Numbered from the stretch's first letter, positions 6,678 through 14,074 are shown. The stretch is 16,335 nt of DNA from JBBAFB01 sp041655595 (GCA_041655595.1 JBBAFB010000039.1:1-16335), one strand, 5' to 3'. Numbers and translations are program-made. The notes: generated by a model from the letters alone, not told the origin.

Positions 6678-8477
6678 ATGAACAGAAAGGTATCGGTATT
6701 GCTCTTACTAGTATTTTTGGGTGGGGTTTTGATGGTGCCATCTTCCGTATTTGCAGGCGATACCGCAAATAAGCAGCCCGGAGAGGTTGGTCCCCTGCCG
6801 GTTAGTCCGATCAGTTTGCCCCTGGAGGAACCCCTTCAGGAGTTTGAAAAGGCTTCGGCTCGGGTGGCAAATGCATTATATGATTTGGGATTATTCAAAG
6901 GAACCGGTCGGAGTTTTGCCTTGGAGAAGCCCGTCACCAGGGCCGAGGCTTTGACCATGATCTTGCGTTTAGTCGGGCAGGAAAAGGCTGTTTTTTCGGT
7001 CGAAGTTGACAACCCTTTTCAAGATGTGGTTAAGGAACATTGGGCTTTTAATCATATAAATTATGGTCTTCAAAAAGGGTATGTAGCCGGGACAGGTCCG
7101 ACTGCTTTTGAACCGGAGAGAAAGATTAGTGAGCAGGAGTTTATTAAAATGCTGTTATCTGCAATGGGATATCAGGATATGACCTTGGAAAATGTCTATG
7201 AAAAAGCCCTTGAAGCTGGAGTTTGGAAGGCGGGATTTTCTAAAACGGCCATAGAGGATGTTTTTTTAAGAGGTAAAATGGTTGACATTTGCTATCAAGC
7301 CCTATTAGGAAAAACGGTGGCCGGGGAATTCTTATGGAAGAGTCTGGTAGGAAGCGGGCTTCTGGATGAAGGAAAATTAAAAGAGATAATGGATGCTACC
7401 GATTCGGTTGCACAAGCGGGAGGCTTTGCTTGGGATTTAAACAAATTAATGCCTCAGGATCGCAACTATATGTTTTCGCCGTTAAGCATAAAAATGGCCT
7501 TGGCTATGGCTGCTGCCGGAGCTGAGGGAGATACTAAAAAGGAGATTTTAGAGGTATTGGGTATTGGTGATTTAGACGGTTTTATGGGCTTTTCCAAACA
7601 ATTGATTAAAGATTATAGTGAAAATGACAAGGTTGCTTTAAATATCGCCAACTCAATTTGGCTTAATGAGGAATATTATCCGGGAGCCGATTTTTCAAAA
7701 ACCTACAAAGAGACAATTGCCGATTATTTTTATGGGGAAAGCAGCAAAGTGAACTTCACTAATGCTGTAGCAAAAATTAACGGCTGGGTGAATGAGAAAA
7801 CCAAGGGTAAAATACCTACTTTAGTTGAAGATAGTGATTTTTTAGCCTATTTAGTGAACGCAATTTATTTTAAAGGCGAGTGGGCCCGGCAATTTAATGA
7901 AAATGCAACTAAACCAAGAGATTTTACCGACCGGAATGGTGTGAAGACTGAACTGAATTTTATGAATCAGGTGGAGTATTTTGATTACTATGGCGATGCC
8001 GCACTGCAAATGGTCAGGCTTCCTTATAAAGACGGTAAAACTAGCATGTATGTAGCTTTGCCGGAAACAAAGGAATTGGACTTGATCAGCTATATCGAAA
8101 AAATGAAATCAACTAAGGTGGATTTGAGTATCCCCAAATTCAGAACTGAACTAAGCGTTTGGCTGAATGATGTGCTTAAACACTTGGGTATTGTAGAGGC
8201 CTTTGTCCCCAGAGCAGCAAACTTTAAACCCATGTTTACAGGGGTGGAGAAGGGCGAAAATGTATTTATTTCCGATGTGGTTCATAAAACTTTTATAGAG
8301 GTTGATGAGCATGGCACCGAGGCGGCCGCCGTAACCGGCATAGGCATGAAGGTTACCGGTATGCCAATGCCAGTGGAACCGGTGGTCTTTACCGCAGATA
8401 GACCCTTTACCTACTTTATTTATGATGATCTGAACCAAGAAATTCTCTTTATGGGAGAACAAGCCTTTGCGGAATAA
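6678..8477 (+). CDS. Secreted SLH-domain serpin (serine/cysteine protease inhibitor)
   Basis: A 599-residue protein. A signal peptide (1-26, VFA|G) is followed by a proline-rich linker (33-52). Then come SLH-like repeats: one at about 58-105 (TRAEALTMILRL), a complete one at about 112-165 (NPFQDVVKEHWAFNHINYGL), and a degenerate third at about 172-215. A full serpin domain covers 247-599, with FSPLS (266-270), NEKTKGKI (372-379), LVNAIYFKGEW (392-402) and the terminal DRPFTYFIYD. The hinge of the reactive loop, GTEAAAVT (546-553), keeps small residues at P15-P9, as inhibitory serpins do. Counting from P15=G546 puts P1 near Thr560. SLH domains bind cell-wall polymers, so it should be displayed on the surface and trap a protease by suicide inhibition. 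AGGAGGT lies at 6665-6671. It stands alone between two hairpins. Target unknown. Confidence 0.93.
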   Translation: MNRKVSVLLLLVFLGGVLMVPSSVFAGDTANKQPGEVGPLPVSPISLPLEEPLQEFEKASARVANALYDLGLFKGTGRSFALEKPVTRAEALTMILRLVGQEKAVFSVEVDNPFQDVVKEHWAFNHINYGLQKGYVAGTGPTAFEPERKISEQEFIKMLLSAMGYQDMTLENVYEKALEAGVWKAGFSKTAIEDVFLRGKMVDICYQALLGKTVAGEFLWKSLVGSGLLDEGKLKEIMDATDSVAQAGGFAWDLNKLMPQDRNYMFSPLSIKMALAMAAAGAEGDTKKEILEVLGIGDLDGFMGFSKQLIKDYSENDKVALNIANSIWLNEEYYPGADFSKTYKETIADYFYGESSKVNFTNAVAKINGWVNEKTKGKIPTLVEDSDFLAYLVNAIYFKGEWARQFNENATKPRDFTDRNGVKTELNFMNQVEYFDYYGDAALQMVRLPYKDGKTSMYVALPETKELDLISYIEKMKSTKVDLSIPKFRTELSVWLNDVLKHLGIVEAFVPRAANFKPMFTGVEKGENVFISDVVHKTFIEVDEHGTEAAAVTGIGMKVTGMPMPVEPVVFTADRPFTYFIYDDLNQEILFMGEQAFAE

Positions 8478-8512
8478 GCTGAAAGCGTAAAGCTTTCAGC
8501 TTTACGCTTTCA
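8478..8512. terminator. Overlapping alternative hairpins after the serpin gene
   Basis: A 14-bp stem (8480-8493 with 8499-8512) begins three bases after the serpin stop. A shorter perfect 9-bp hairpin, GCTGAAAGC/GCTTTCAGC (8478-8486 with 8492-8500), uses the same bases, so only one can form. No T run follows, so termination is uncertain. Confidence 0.5.
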
Positions 8513-8578
8513 AAAGCAGGATAATTACGGAAAAGGGAGAAACTATATAGCAGAGGTAGACTACAATCAAAGGCAGGG

Positions 8579-8812
8579 ATGGAAATGGGGAAACCTTTAA
8601 GTTTTTCGAAAACTGTCAATGAACTGTGCAATCAGTATCCTGAGCTGGTGGAGATTATGAAGGAAATTGGTTTTGAAAACATTGTTAATCCAAGAATGCT
8701 GGTCACGGTAGGCAGAATTATGACCATTCCTAAGGGAGCAGCGATGAGAGGTCTGGATTTAGCTGAAATTAAAGTAGAATTTGAGAAAAGAGGTTTTACA
8801 GTAGTAGATTAA
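8579..8812 (+). CDS. DUF1858-domain small protein
   Basis: A 77-residue acidic/basic balanced protein that matches the DUF1858 pattern. It has an N-terminal FSKTVNELCNQYPELVEIMKEIGF segment, split here as FSKTVNELC and YPELVEIMKEIGF, then NPRMLVTVGRIMTIPKGAAM and a closing helix-strand LAEIKVEFEKRGFTVV. Proteins of this family are about 70-80 residues, resemble the N-terminal domain of ScdA/RIC-type proteins, and have no firm biochemical role. It has a single cysteine in the usual ELC position. ATG 8579 and ATG 8585 are both in frame; the nearby GGCAGGG is weak and fits 8585 slightly better by distance. A terminator follows, so it is a single-gene unit or ends one. Confidence 0.8.
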   Translation: MEMGKPLSFSKTVNELCNQYPELVEIMKEIGFENIVNPRMLVTVGRIMTIPKGAAMRGLDLAEIKVEFEKRGFTVVD

Positions 8813-8821
8813 GGTTTATTA

Positions 8822-8845
8822 AATCCCGTTGGGGATTATTTTTTT
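8822..8845 (+). terminator. Intrinsic terminator of the DUF1858 gene
   Basis: AATCCC (8822-8827), loop gttg, GGGATT (8832-8837), then seven T residues (8839-8845). Confidence 0.85.
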
Positions 8846-8920
8846 GATATATATTAATGAAACGACTGAAGTAAAGGCTATACTAAAGGAGCCTGGATAA
8901 TTAAAAAGGAGCAATTGCAA

Positions 8921-10069
8921 ATGAAGATGGTAGAACTGATAGCAACAGCACCAATGGGTTTGGAAGCAGTGGTGGCAAGAGAAGTTAAAGCCTTGGGTTA
9001 TGAGAACGTAAAGGTGGAAAATGGACGGGTGCTAATCAAGGCCGATTTAGCAGCTATTCCACGTCTGAACCTTTGGCTTAGGACGGCGGATCGTTTGTTG
9101 ATCAAAATGGGGGAGTTTAAGGCAACCAGTTTTGATCATCTTTTTGAAGGAACAAAAAAACTTGATTGGGAACAGTGGCTAACAAAGGATGGGTTTTTTC
9201 ATGTTAACGGGCGTTCCTGGAAATCTCAGCTTACCAGCGTACCCGCCTGCCAAGGGATCGTGAAAAAGGCCATAATAGAAAAGCTAAAGGAAAAATATCA
9301 TGAGGATTGGTTTTCCGAAACCGGTGCCAAATTTCCCATAGAAGTGGCTTTGCAAAAAGATATCGCCACCCTAACCTTGGATACATCAGGTATCGGCTTA
9401 CATAAAAGGGGCTATAGAAGACTGACAGCCACCGCTCCCATCAAAGAAACCTTGGCCGCTGCCTTGGTGTTATTAAGCCGCTGGGAGCCTCACCGACCCT
9501 TTTTGGATCCCCTCTGCGGTTCCGGCACCATCCCCATTGAGGCCGCTTTAATAGGCAGAAATATTGCCCCGGGTTTAAAACGAAGCTTTGCAGCGGAAAA
9601 CTGGCCCGCCATTCCCCAAAGAATCTGGGATAAGGCAAGGGAGGAAGGTAAGGATTTAGCCAAAAGAGAGCAGAAGTTAGATATCCTTGCCTCGGATCAA
9701 GATGCCGAGGCCATTTCCTTAGCCGGTTACCACCTGCGCCAAGCTGGCGTGGCGGATGGGGTCAAATTAAAAAGTCAGGCCCTTAGGGATATCAAGATTT
9801 CCAAAGAATATGGCGCCTTGATTACTAACCCTCCTTATGGGGAGAGGTTGGGGGAAATATCTCTAGTTGAGCAGCTTTATAAAGAAATGGGCGAATTAAG
9901 CCGTCAACTTGCTACTTGGTCGTTTTTTGTCATCACCTCTTACCCCGGCTTTGAAGGCCTGTTTGGCAGGACCTCGGATAAAAACAGGAAACTTTATAAT
10001 GGACGAATAGAAACAAAATTTTATCAATACTTAGGCCCATTACCGCCGCGCACTAAAAAAGAGGAATAG
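8921..10069 (+). CDS. THUMP-domain class I RNA methyltransferase (RlmL N-terminal / YpsC type)
   Basis: A 382-residue SAM-dependent RNA methyltransferase. The N terminus (ATAPMGLEAVVAREVKALGY) and a THUMP RNA-binding domain to about 165 are followed by a Rossmann methyltransferase domain. Its SAM-binding motif is FLDPLCGSGTIPIEAAL (194-210) and the catalytic motif IV is NPPYGE (303-308), the signature of N-guanine/adenine methylation. Length and order match Bacillus YpsC and the N-terminal half of E. coli RlmL, which makes m2G in 23S rRNA. The same substrate is likely but not proven. ATG 8921 sits nine bases after AAAAAGGAG; an in-frame TTG at 8915 is too close to that site. A TATACT at 8879-8884 could be a -10, but no convincing -35 is seen. 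It converges on the Gre-like gene, sharing a hairpin. Confidence 0.92.
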   Translation: MKMVELIATAPMGLEAVVAREVKALGYENVKVENGRVLIKADLAAIPRLNLWLRTADRLLIKMGEFKATSFDHLFEGTKKLDWEQWLTKDGFFHVNGRSWKSQLTSVPACQGIVKKAIIEKLKEKYHEDWFSETGAKFPIEVALQKDIATLTLDTSGIGLHKRGYRRLTATAPIKETLAAALVLLSRWEPHRPFLDPLCGSGTIPIEAALIGRNIAPGLKRSFAAENWPAIPQRIWDKAREEGKDLAKREQKLDILASDQDAEAISLAGYHLRQAGVADGVKLKSQALRDIKISKEYGALITNPPYGERLGEISLVEQLYKEMGELSRQLATWSFFVITSYPGFEGLFGRTSDKNRKLYNGRIETKFYQYLGPLPPRTKKEE

Positions 10070-10080
10070 TCGGTTTTGAC

Positions 10081-10115
10081 AAAAAAAAGGCTTTCCTTCG
10101 TTGGAAAGCCTTAAG
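10081..10115. terminator. Bidirectional intrinsic terminator
   Basis: AAGGCTTTCC (10087-10096), loop ttcgtt, GGAAAGCCTT (10103-10112). The eight A residues at 10081-10088 form a T run on the minus strand, so it serves best the Gre-like gene on that strand; the plus-strand side has only a short T stretch. Confidence 0.85.
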
Positions 10116-10128
10116 TTAACTTAAATAA

Positions 10129-10626
10129 TCAAGCGGAATTGTTATTGCTGAAAAAATTTTGTTGATCCGCCGGGTTTAAGGAGGGACTGGGGAAAACGAT
10201 TTTTCTTATCTCGAAGCTTAACAAGCCACCCGGGGTTTTAACATCTACTTGTTCTTCTATACTTTTAAGCAGGAGAGCTTTGCCGATAGGAGATAAATAG
10301 GATGCCCCATTATGAGCCAAGGTATTTTGATAGGGAACAGTGATGGTAAATTTTTCGGCGGTATTTGAAGTCAGGTTTAAAAGCTCCACCTCACTGCCGA
10401 TGATTACAAAAGGCAAGCTTGAAAAAGACTGATCTTCAACCTTTACATTTTGGACCAGTTGTTCTAATTGAAAGATATAAGAATCGAATAGTGATTTAAG
10501 GTCTGTTCTTTGAATTAAAAATTCTTCTACATAGTTATCAATCAATTTGTCTTTGTATTCTTCAAACTTTGCCAACTGGTGGAGGACCATTTCTAATCCC
10601 TGTTTAGAAAGGTGGTAATGTGCCAT
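10129..10626 (-). CDS. GreA/GreB-family transcript cleavage factor-like protein
   Basis: A 165-residue protein with the GreA two-domain plan. An N-terminal helical region (1-65, MAHYHLSKQGLEMVLHQLAK) leads to a C-terminal FKBP-like domain (72-144), with VIIGSEVELLNL, YLSPIGKALLLK (110-121) and VKTPGG (129-134). A polar asparagine-rich tail ends it (160-165). GreA proteins enter the RNA polymerase secondary channel and rescue backtracked complexes through an acidic pair at the coiled-coil tip (GreA GDLSEN). Here the corresponding stretch (about 33-45, VEEFLIQRTDLKS) does not preserve that motif, so cleavage activity is doubtful; it may compete for the channel or act otherwise. CAT at 10624-10626 gives the start, with GGAG seven bases upstream; a longer frame to 10668 lacks a ribosome site. 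It has its own promoter. Confidence 0.85.
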   Translation of the reverse strand: MAHYHLSKQGLEMVLHQLAKFEEYKDKLIDNYVEEFLIQRTDLKSLFDSYIFQLEQLVQNVKVEDQSFSSLPFVIIGSEVELLNLTSNTAEKFTITVPYQNTLAHNGASYLSPIGKALLLKSIEEQVDVKTPGGLLSFEIRKIVFPSPSLNPADQQNFFSNNNSA

Positions 10627-10673
10627 TTTTTTGCTCCTTTCGCCCATTGAAACAATTCTTTTGATCATAAACT

Positions 10674-10707
10674 ATTAGGGCATCACGCGGCTGGCCGGTG
10701 CCCTAAT
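10674..10707 (-). promoter_or_regulatory. Leader hairpin / inverted repeat upstream of the Gre-like gene
   Basis: ATTAGGGCA (10674-10682) and its exact complement TGCCCTAAT (10699-10707) flank a GC-rich 16-base interval that can itself pair (CGGC with GCCG). The predicted transcription start lies at about 10708, so the hairpin would cap the mRNA 5' end. A third copy of TTAGGGC lies at 10728-10734. It could stabilise the mRNA or be an operator at +1. Confidence 0.5.
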
Positions 10708-10713
10708 AATTAT

Positions 10714-10742
10714 AAGATATCAGTTTTTAGGGCTATTGTCAA
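10714..10742 (-). promoter_or_regulatory. Promoter of the Gre-like gene
   Basis: On the minus strand, a perfect TTGACA (10742-10737), a 17-base spacer and TATCTT (10719-10714, four of six). A better TATAAT sits just downstream (10714-10709), but at 22 bases it is too far from the -35. The predicted start is near 10708, giving a leader of about 80 bases. Confidence 0.65.
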
Positions 10743-10987
10743 TGAATCCCAAATCTGTAATCTGAATAACTGCCCGTTTATCCTTATCTTGTTTTTCCCC
10801 CTTATGGCAGCTAAAGTTAGCAGGAAAACAGGAAGATTGCTCGAATTAATTAGTTAAGGCAGATTTAAAAATTATTAAAACCCGGAAAAATACTAAAATA
10901 AAAATGAGACAAAAAACAACCCAGGCCAGGTTGCTTGGGCATATTTTTTTAGACTTGGCTGATTAAATAAAGGAGGAAGAGGCCCCA
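10743..10987 (+). other. AT-rich intergenic leader region ahead of the CBS gene
   Basis: No gene is evident. It holds a short inverted repeat GCTAAAGTTAGC (10810-10821), an AT-rich stretch (10843-10910) in which no good promoter pair was found, and the hairpin terminator at 10920-10950. A 20-codon frame (10904-10966) has no ribosome site. Since no plus-strand gene lies upstream of the terminator before the divergent Gre-like gene, this stretch is either an attenuated leader for the CBS/thrC genes or a small RNA locus (inference). Confidence 0.4.
10920..10950 (+). terminator. Orphan intrinsic terminator, possible attenuator
   Basis: CCCAGGC (10920-10926), loop caggtt, GCTTGGG (10933-10939), one G-U pair, followed after four bases by seven T residues (10944-10950). 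An alternative weaker hairpin, CAACC (10917-10921) with GGTTG (10929-10933), excludes it. It stands 38 bases before the CBS gene start. Confidence 0.65.
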
Positions 10988-11401
10988 GTGAGAGCAAATG
11001 TGTCTTTTTTTGTGATTCCCAAACAAGAAGTGGTTGTGCTGCCATATGACTGCACTATTAGACAAGCGCTGGAAAAGATGGAATACCATCGCTATACGGC
11101 GGTGCCGCTGATAGATAATGAAGGAAAATATAAAGGAACTCTAACTGAAGGAGATTTGCTGTGGAAAATAAAAGAGACTTTTAGCCTAGGTTTGGATAAA
11201 TTACAATGGATTCCTTTAACGGAGGTACCCTTGCGCTGGCAGAATCACCCGGTAAGGATAGATGCTACCATGCATGATTTAATTGAAAGGGCTGTTGAAC
11301 AAAATTTTGTACCTGTGATAGATGATGAAGGTGTTTTTATTGGGATAGTTCGAAGAAGAGAAATTATTGAATATTGTGCCAAATTGCTTTCCTTGGGATA
11401 A
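10988..11401 (+). CDS. Tandem CBS-domain protein
   Basis: A 137-residue protein made almost entirely of two CBS motifs. The first covers about 10-65 (TIRQALEKMEYHRYTAVPLI, then DNEGKYKGTLTEGDLLW). The second covers about 75-135 (IDATMHDLIERAVEQNFVPV, then IDDEGVFIGIVRRREIIEY). Such stand-alone CBS pairs bind adenine nucleotides; the layout recalls the c-di-AMP-binding CbpB/DarB proteins of Firmicutes that control the stringent response and pyruvate carboxylase, but this assignment is inference. It starts at GTG 10988 after AGGAGG (10971-10976) and a nearer GAGG. The threonine synthase gene follows 57 bases later with no terminator, so they may share a transcript. It has no membrane or enzyme domain. 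Confidence 0.85.
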   Translation: MRANVSFFVIPKQEVVVLPYDCTIRQALEKMEYHRYTAVPLIDNEGKYKGTLTEGDLLWKIKETFSLGLDKLQWIPLTEVPLRWQNHPVRIDATMHDLIERAVEQNFVPVIDDEGVFIGIVRRREIIEYCAKLLSLG

Positions 11402-11458
11402 AAAGTATAAGATAATCAGTACGAAACTCACAATTTTGGTAGAAGGGCGGCTAGAAGG

Positions 11459-12952
11459 ATGTATATAAGTACAAGGGGAAATTACCCCCCGGTTCCGGCG
11501 TCGGCAGCAATTAAATTAGGAATGGTGCCTTCAGGCGGTTTGTTTGTGCCTGAAGGGGTGCCTACTATTCCCTTAGAGGGCCTGCAGGAGATAGTAAACA
11601 GTTCCTATTTAGAATTGGCGGAAATAATTCTGGGGCTTTATTTGAATGATTTTGTGCCCGGAGAAATCTCCCATTTGGTTGAACAAGCATATCAGGAAGC
11701 CGGTTACGGCTCGAAAGAGGTTGCCCCCCTTTACCGACTTAACAGTCAGCTTCATATTTTGGAGTTGTGGCATGGACCAACAGCTGCATTTAAGGATGTG
11801 GCATTGCAGCTGTTACCCCATTTATTGGTGAAGGCCATTGAAAAAACTAGGACCGAAAAAGAAACCGTTATTTTGGTTGCTACATCGGGGGATACGGGGA
11901 AGGCAGCTTTAGAAGGCTTTAAAAATGTTGCCGGTACTAAAATAATCGTTTTTTATCCCCAGGGGGGAGTAAGTCCGGTACAGGAATTACAAATGACTAC
12001 AACCGATGGTAATAACACATATGTAATAGCTGTTAAAGGTAATTTTGATGATTGTCAAACAGAAGTAAAAAAAATTTTTGGTGACGAACAGTATAAAAAA
12101 ATACTGGGGGAAAGCGGTTATGAGCTTTCCTCTGCAAATTCCATTAATTGGGGTAGGCTGCTGCCGCAAATTGTGTACTATTTTCACGCTTACTTAGCTC
12201 TTGCCAGGGAAAGAAAAATTAGCCTCGGGGAAGTAATAAATTTTGTTGTTCCCACTGGCAACTTTGGCAACATTTTAGCCGGTTGGTACGCCAAAGCCAT
12301 GGGCTTGCCCGTTGGCAAATTGATTTGCGCATCCAATGAAAATAATGTTCTGACTGATTTCTTTAATTCGGGAATTTACGATCGCCGGAGAAGGTTCCAT
12401 ACCACTATCAGTCCGTCCATGGATATTTTAATTTCCAGCAACCTAGAAAGATTTCTATTTGAAATGAATGGCCGGGTTGGGGCGGAAGTAGCCCAATGGA
12501 TGGATGAGTTGCAGCTAAAGGGTGTTTTTAAAATAGACAAAAAAACTAAAACCGGTATCACAAATAACCTATGGGCAGGTTTTGCCACAGAAGAAGCCAC
12601 ACTGGCCGCAATTAAAACAGTTTTTGAAGAAACAGGCTATAGCCTTGATCCCCATACCGCCGTAGGTATGAAGGTCTATTGGGATTATCAAAAGGAAACC
12701 AAAGATACTAATAAGGCAGTTTTGCTGGCTACCGCCAGCCCCTTCAAATTTGCATCCAGCGTTTTAAAGGGAATTGAGGGAGTACGCGCAGCTGAAGACG
12801 AATTTGCTGCTTTAGAGGACCTTTCCCAAAAAACCGGTCTGCCCATACATCAAGGTTTGGTAGGCCTTAGGGAAAAAAGGATCTATCATCGGGAAGTGGC
12901 GGCGAAAGAAGAATTGCCTGAAATCATTAAAAAAATATTAAAGCTTAGCTAA
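11459..12952 (+). CDS. thrC: Threonine synthase
   Basis: A 497-residue PLP enzyme converting O-phosphohomoserine to threonine in the cytoplasm. The long-form ThrC N terminus (MYISTRGNYPPVPASAAIKL, GLFVPEGVP) leads to the PLP lysine motif LELWHGPTAAFKDVALQ (Lys112) and the phosphate-binding loop SGDTGKAA (143-150). The glycine-rich VVPTGNFGNILAGWYAK and the motif FHTTISPSMDILISSNLERF follow, all as in bacterial long-type threonine synthases. The size is normal for that group. The ribosome site is weak (GAAGGG about 12 bases upstream of ATG 11459, with a second AGAAGG adjoining it), suggesting modest or coupled translation. No homoserine dehydrogenase or kinase gene adjoins it, so it is separated from the rest of the pathway. 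Four bases follow before the next possible start, supporting an operon with the ligase. Confidence 0.96.
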   Translation: MYISTRGNYPPVPASAAIKLGMVPSGGLFVPEGVPTIPLEGLQEIVNSSYLELAEIILGLYLNDFVPGEISHLVEQAYQEAGYGSKEVAPLYRLNSQLHILELWHGPTAAFKDVALQLLPHLLVKAIEKTRTEKETVILVATSGDTGKAALEGFKNVAGTKIIVFYPQGGVSPVQELQMTTTDGNNTYVIAVKGNFDDCQTEVKKIFGDEQYKKILGESGYELSSANSINWGRLLPQIVYYFHAYLALARERKISLGEVINFVVPTGNFGNILAGWYAKAMGLPVGKLICASNENNVLTDFFNSGIYDRRRRFHTTISPSMDILISSNLERFLFEMNGRVGAEVAQWMDELQLKGVFKIDKKTKTGITNNLWAGFATEEATLAAIKTVFEETGYSLDPHTAVGMKVYWDYQKETKDTNKAVLLATASPFKFASSVLKGIEGVRAAEDEFAALEDLSQKTGLPIHQGLVGLREKRIYHREVAAKEELPEIIKKILKLS

Positions 12953-12964
12953 GGGGTGTTTAAA

Positions 12965-13951
12965 TTGATCTGTATTAAAAATGAATCCAAAGATCCTCAT
13001 TTCAATCTAGCCTTAGAGGAATATGTGTTAAAAGAAATGGACCCAACCGAGGATTATCTGATTTTATGGCAGAATAGTCCGTCTGTTATTATCGGAAGAA
13101 ATCAAAATACGCTGGAAGAAATAAGTAAAGAATACGTAGACGAGCACAAAATCAATGTAGTTAGGCGCTTATCCGGAGGTGGAGCTGTTTACCATGATTT
13201 AGGTAATTTGAACTTTACCTTTATCACTACCAGCAAAGATGAAATAAGAAATAATTTTCGCCGCTTTCAAGAGCCGGTGGTAAAAGCCTTAGCCAGATTT
13301 GGGGTTAAAGCCGAACAGAGCGGTCGAAATGATATTACCATTGACGGAAAGAAGTTTTCCGGCAATGCGCAGTATTATGACCAAGATCGGGTTTTGCATC
13401 ATGGCACTATTCTTTTCGCCTCGGATTTAGGTAAGGTGCAGGAAGTTTTGACAGTAAGGGAGGATAAAATTGCCTCTAAAGGGATTAAATCCGTTCGTAG
13501 CCGGGTAACTAATGTGGTTGACTATTTGCCAGAGCCGATTTCCGTACAAGAGTTTAAGGCCGCTTTGGAAGGCATTCTTTTGGAGGATGGTAAGGATAAC
13601 CAAGCCTACGAAATGACTCTGGAAGATTTAGAGAAGATTAAAGCTTTAATGGAAAAGAGGTATCTCACTTGGGAATGGAATTACGGAAGGTCTCCCGGCT
13701 ATGATTTTAAAAAGGGAGGTCGTTTTGAGGGCGGTTTTGTAGAGGTATTATTAAAAGTTGATAAAGGACAAATAGCGGATGTTAAAATACAGGGCGATTT
13801 TTTCGGTAAAAAAGAAATTTCCGAATTAGAACTGTTATTGAAAAACAGCAAGCATGAAGCCACTTCAATTAAGGCAATTTTGGAGAAAATTAATTTAGCT
13901 GATTATTTAGCCGGTGTAACAGCGGATGAGTTACTCAGTTGTTTCTTTTAG
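12965..13951 (+). CDS. lplA: Lipoate-protein ligase A
   Basis: A 328-residue enzyme that adenylates lipoate and transfers it to lipoyl domains of 2-oxoacid dehydrogenases or GcvH. The catalytic domain has the signature RRLSGGGAVYHDLGNLNFTF (67-86), GRNDITIDGKKFSGNAQYY (120-138) with the expected AMP-binding lysine near Lys130, and HHGTILFASDL. The accessory C-terminal domain is present (about 235-328, GRFEGGFVEVLLKVDKGQI), so it is a complete LplA rather than an LipM/LplJ-type short form. TTG 12965 is preferred: AAGGGG lies eight bases upstream and the protein then begins MICIKNESKDPHFNLALEEY as in the family. GTG 12956 would start inside that site. It follows thrC by 12 bases, probably on the same transcript. 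No lipoylated target gene is in view. Confidence 0.94.
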   Translation: MICIKNESKDPHFNLALEEYVLKEMDPTEDYLILWQNSPSVIIGRNQNTLEEISKEYVDEHKINVVRRLSGGGAVYHDLGNLNFTFITTSKDEIRNNFRRFQEPVVKALARFGVKAEQSGRNDITIDGKKFSGNAQYYDQDRVLHHGTILFASDLGKVQEVLTVREDKIASKGIKSVRSRVTNVVDYLPEPISVQEFKAALEGILLEDGKDNQAYEMTLEDLEKIKALMEKRYLTWEWNYGRSPGYDFKKGGRFEGGFVEVLLKVDKGQIADVKIQGDFFGKKEISELELLLKNSKHEATSIKAILEKINLADYLAGVTADELLSCFF

Positions 13952-13961
13952 GATAAATAAC

Positions 13962-13985
13962 GGTGGCCCATTATGGTTTGCCACC
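13962..13985 (+). other. Hairpin downstream of lplA
   Basis: GGTGGC (13962-13967) pairs with GCCACC (13980-13985), extended by CCA/TGG inside with a three-base bulge. It lies ten bases after the lplA stop but has no T run, so it is a weak candidate for a terminator or 3'-end stabiliser. Confidence 0.35.
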
Positions 13986-14074
13986 TAAACCGAAATAATT
14001 ACAAAATCAAGGCATAACCGGGGGCAGTCCTTAATAAAAATTACCAAAAGGTTTTTCCTGAGGAGGGGATGGCA

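Noticed and set aside
8151..8462. Minus-strand frame inside the serpin gene
   Set aside because: It overlaps the conserved reactive-loop coding region; no ribosome site or recognisable protein.
10904..10966. 20-codon leader peptide (two Thr codons) for thrC attenuation
   Set aside because: No ribosome site precedes it and it lacks a run of Thr/Ile codons; the CBS gene lies between it and thrC.
10743..11458. T-box riboswitch for threonine ahead of the CBS or thrC gene
   Set aside because: No AGGGTGGTACCGCG-like T-box core is present before either gene.
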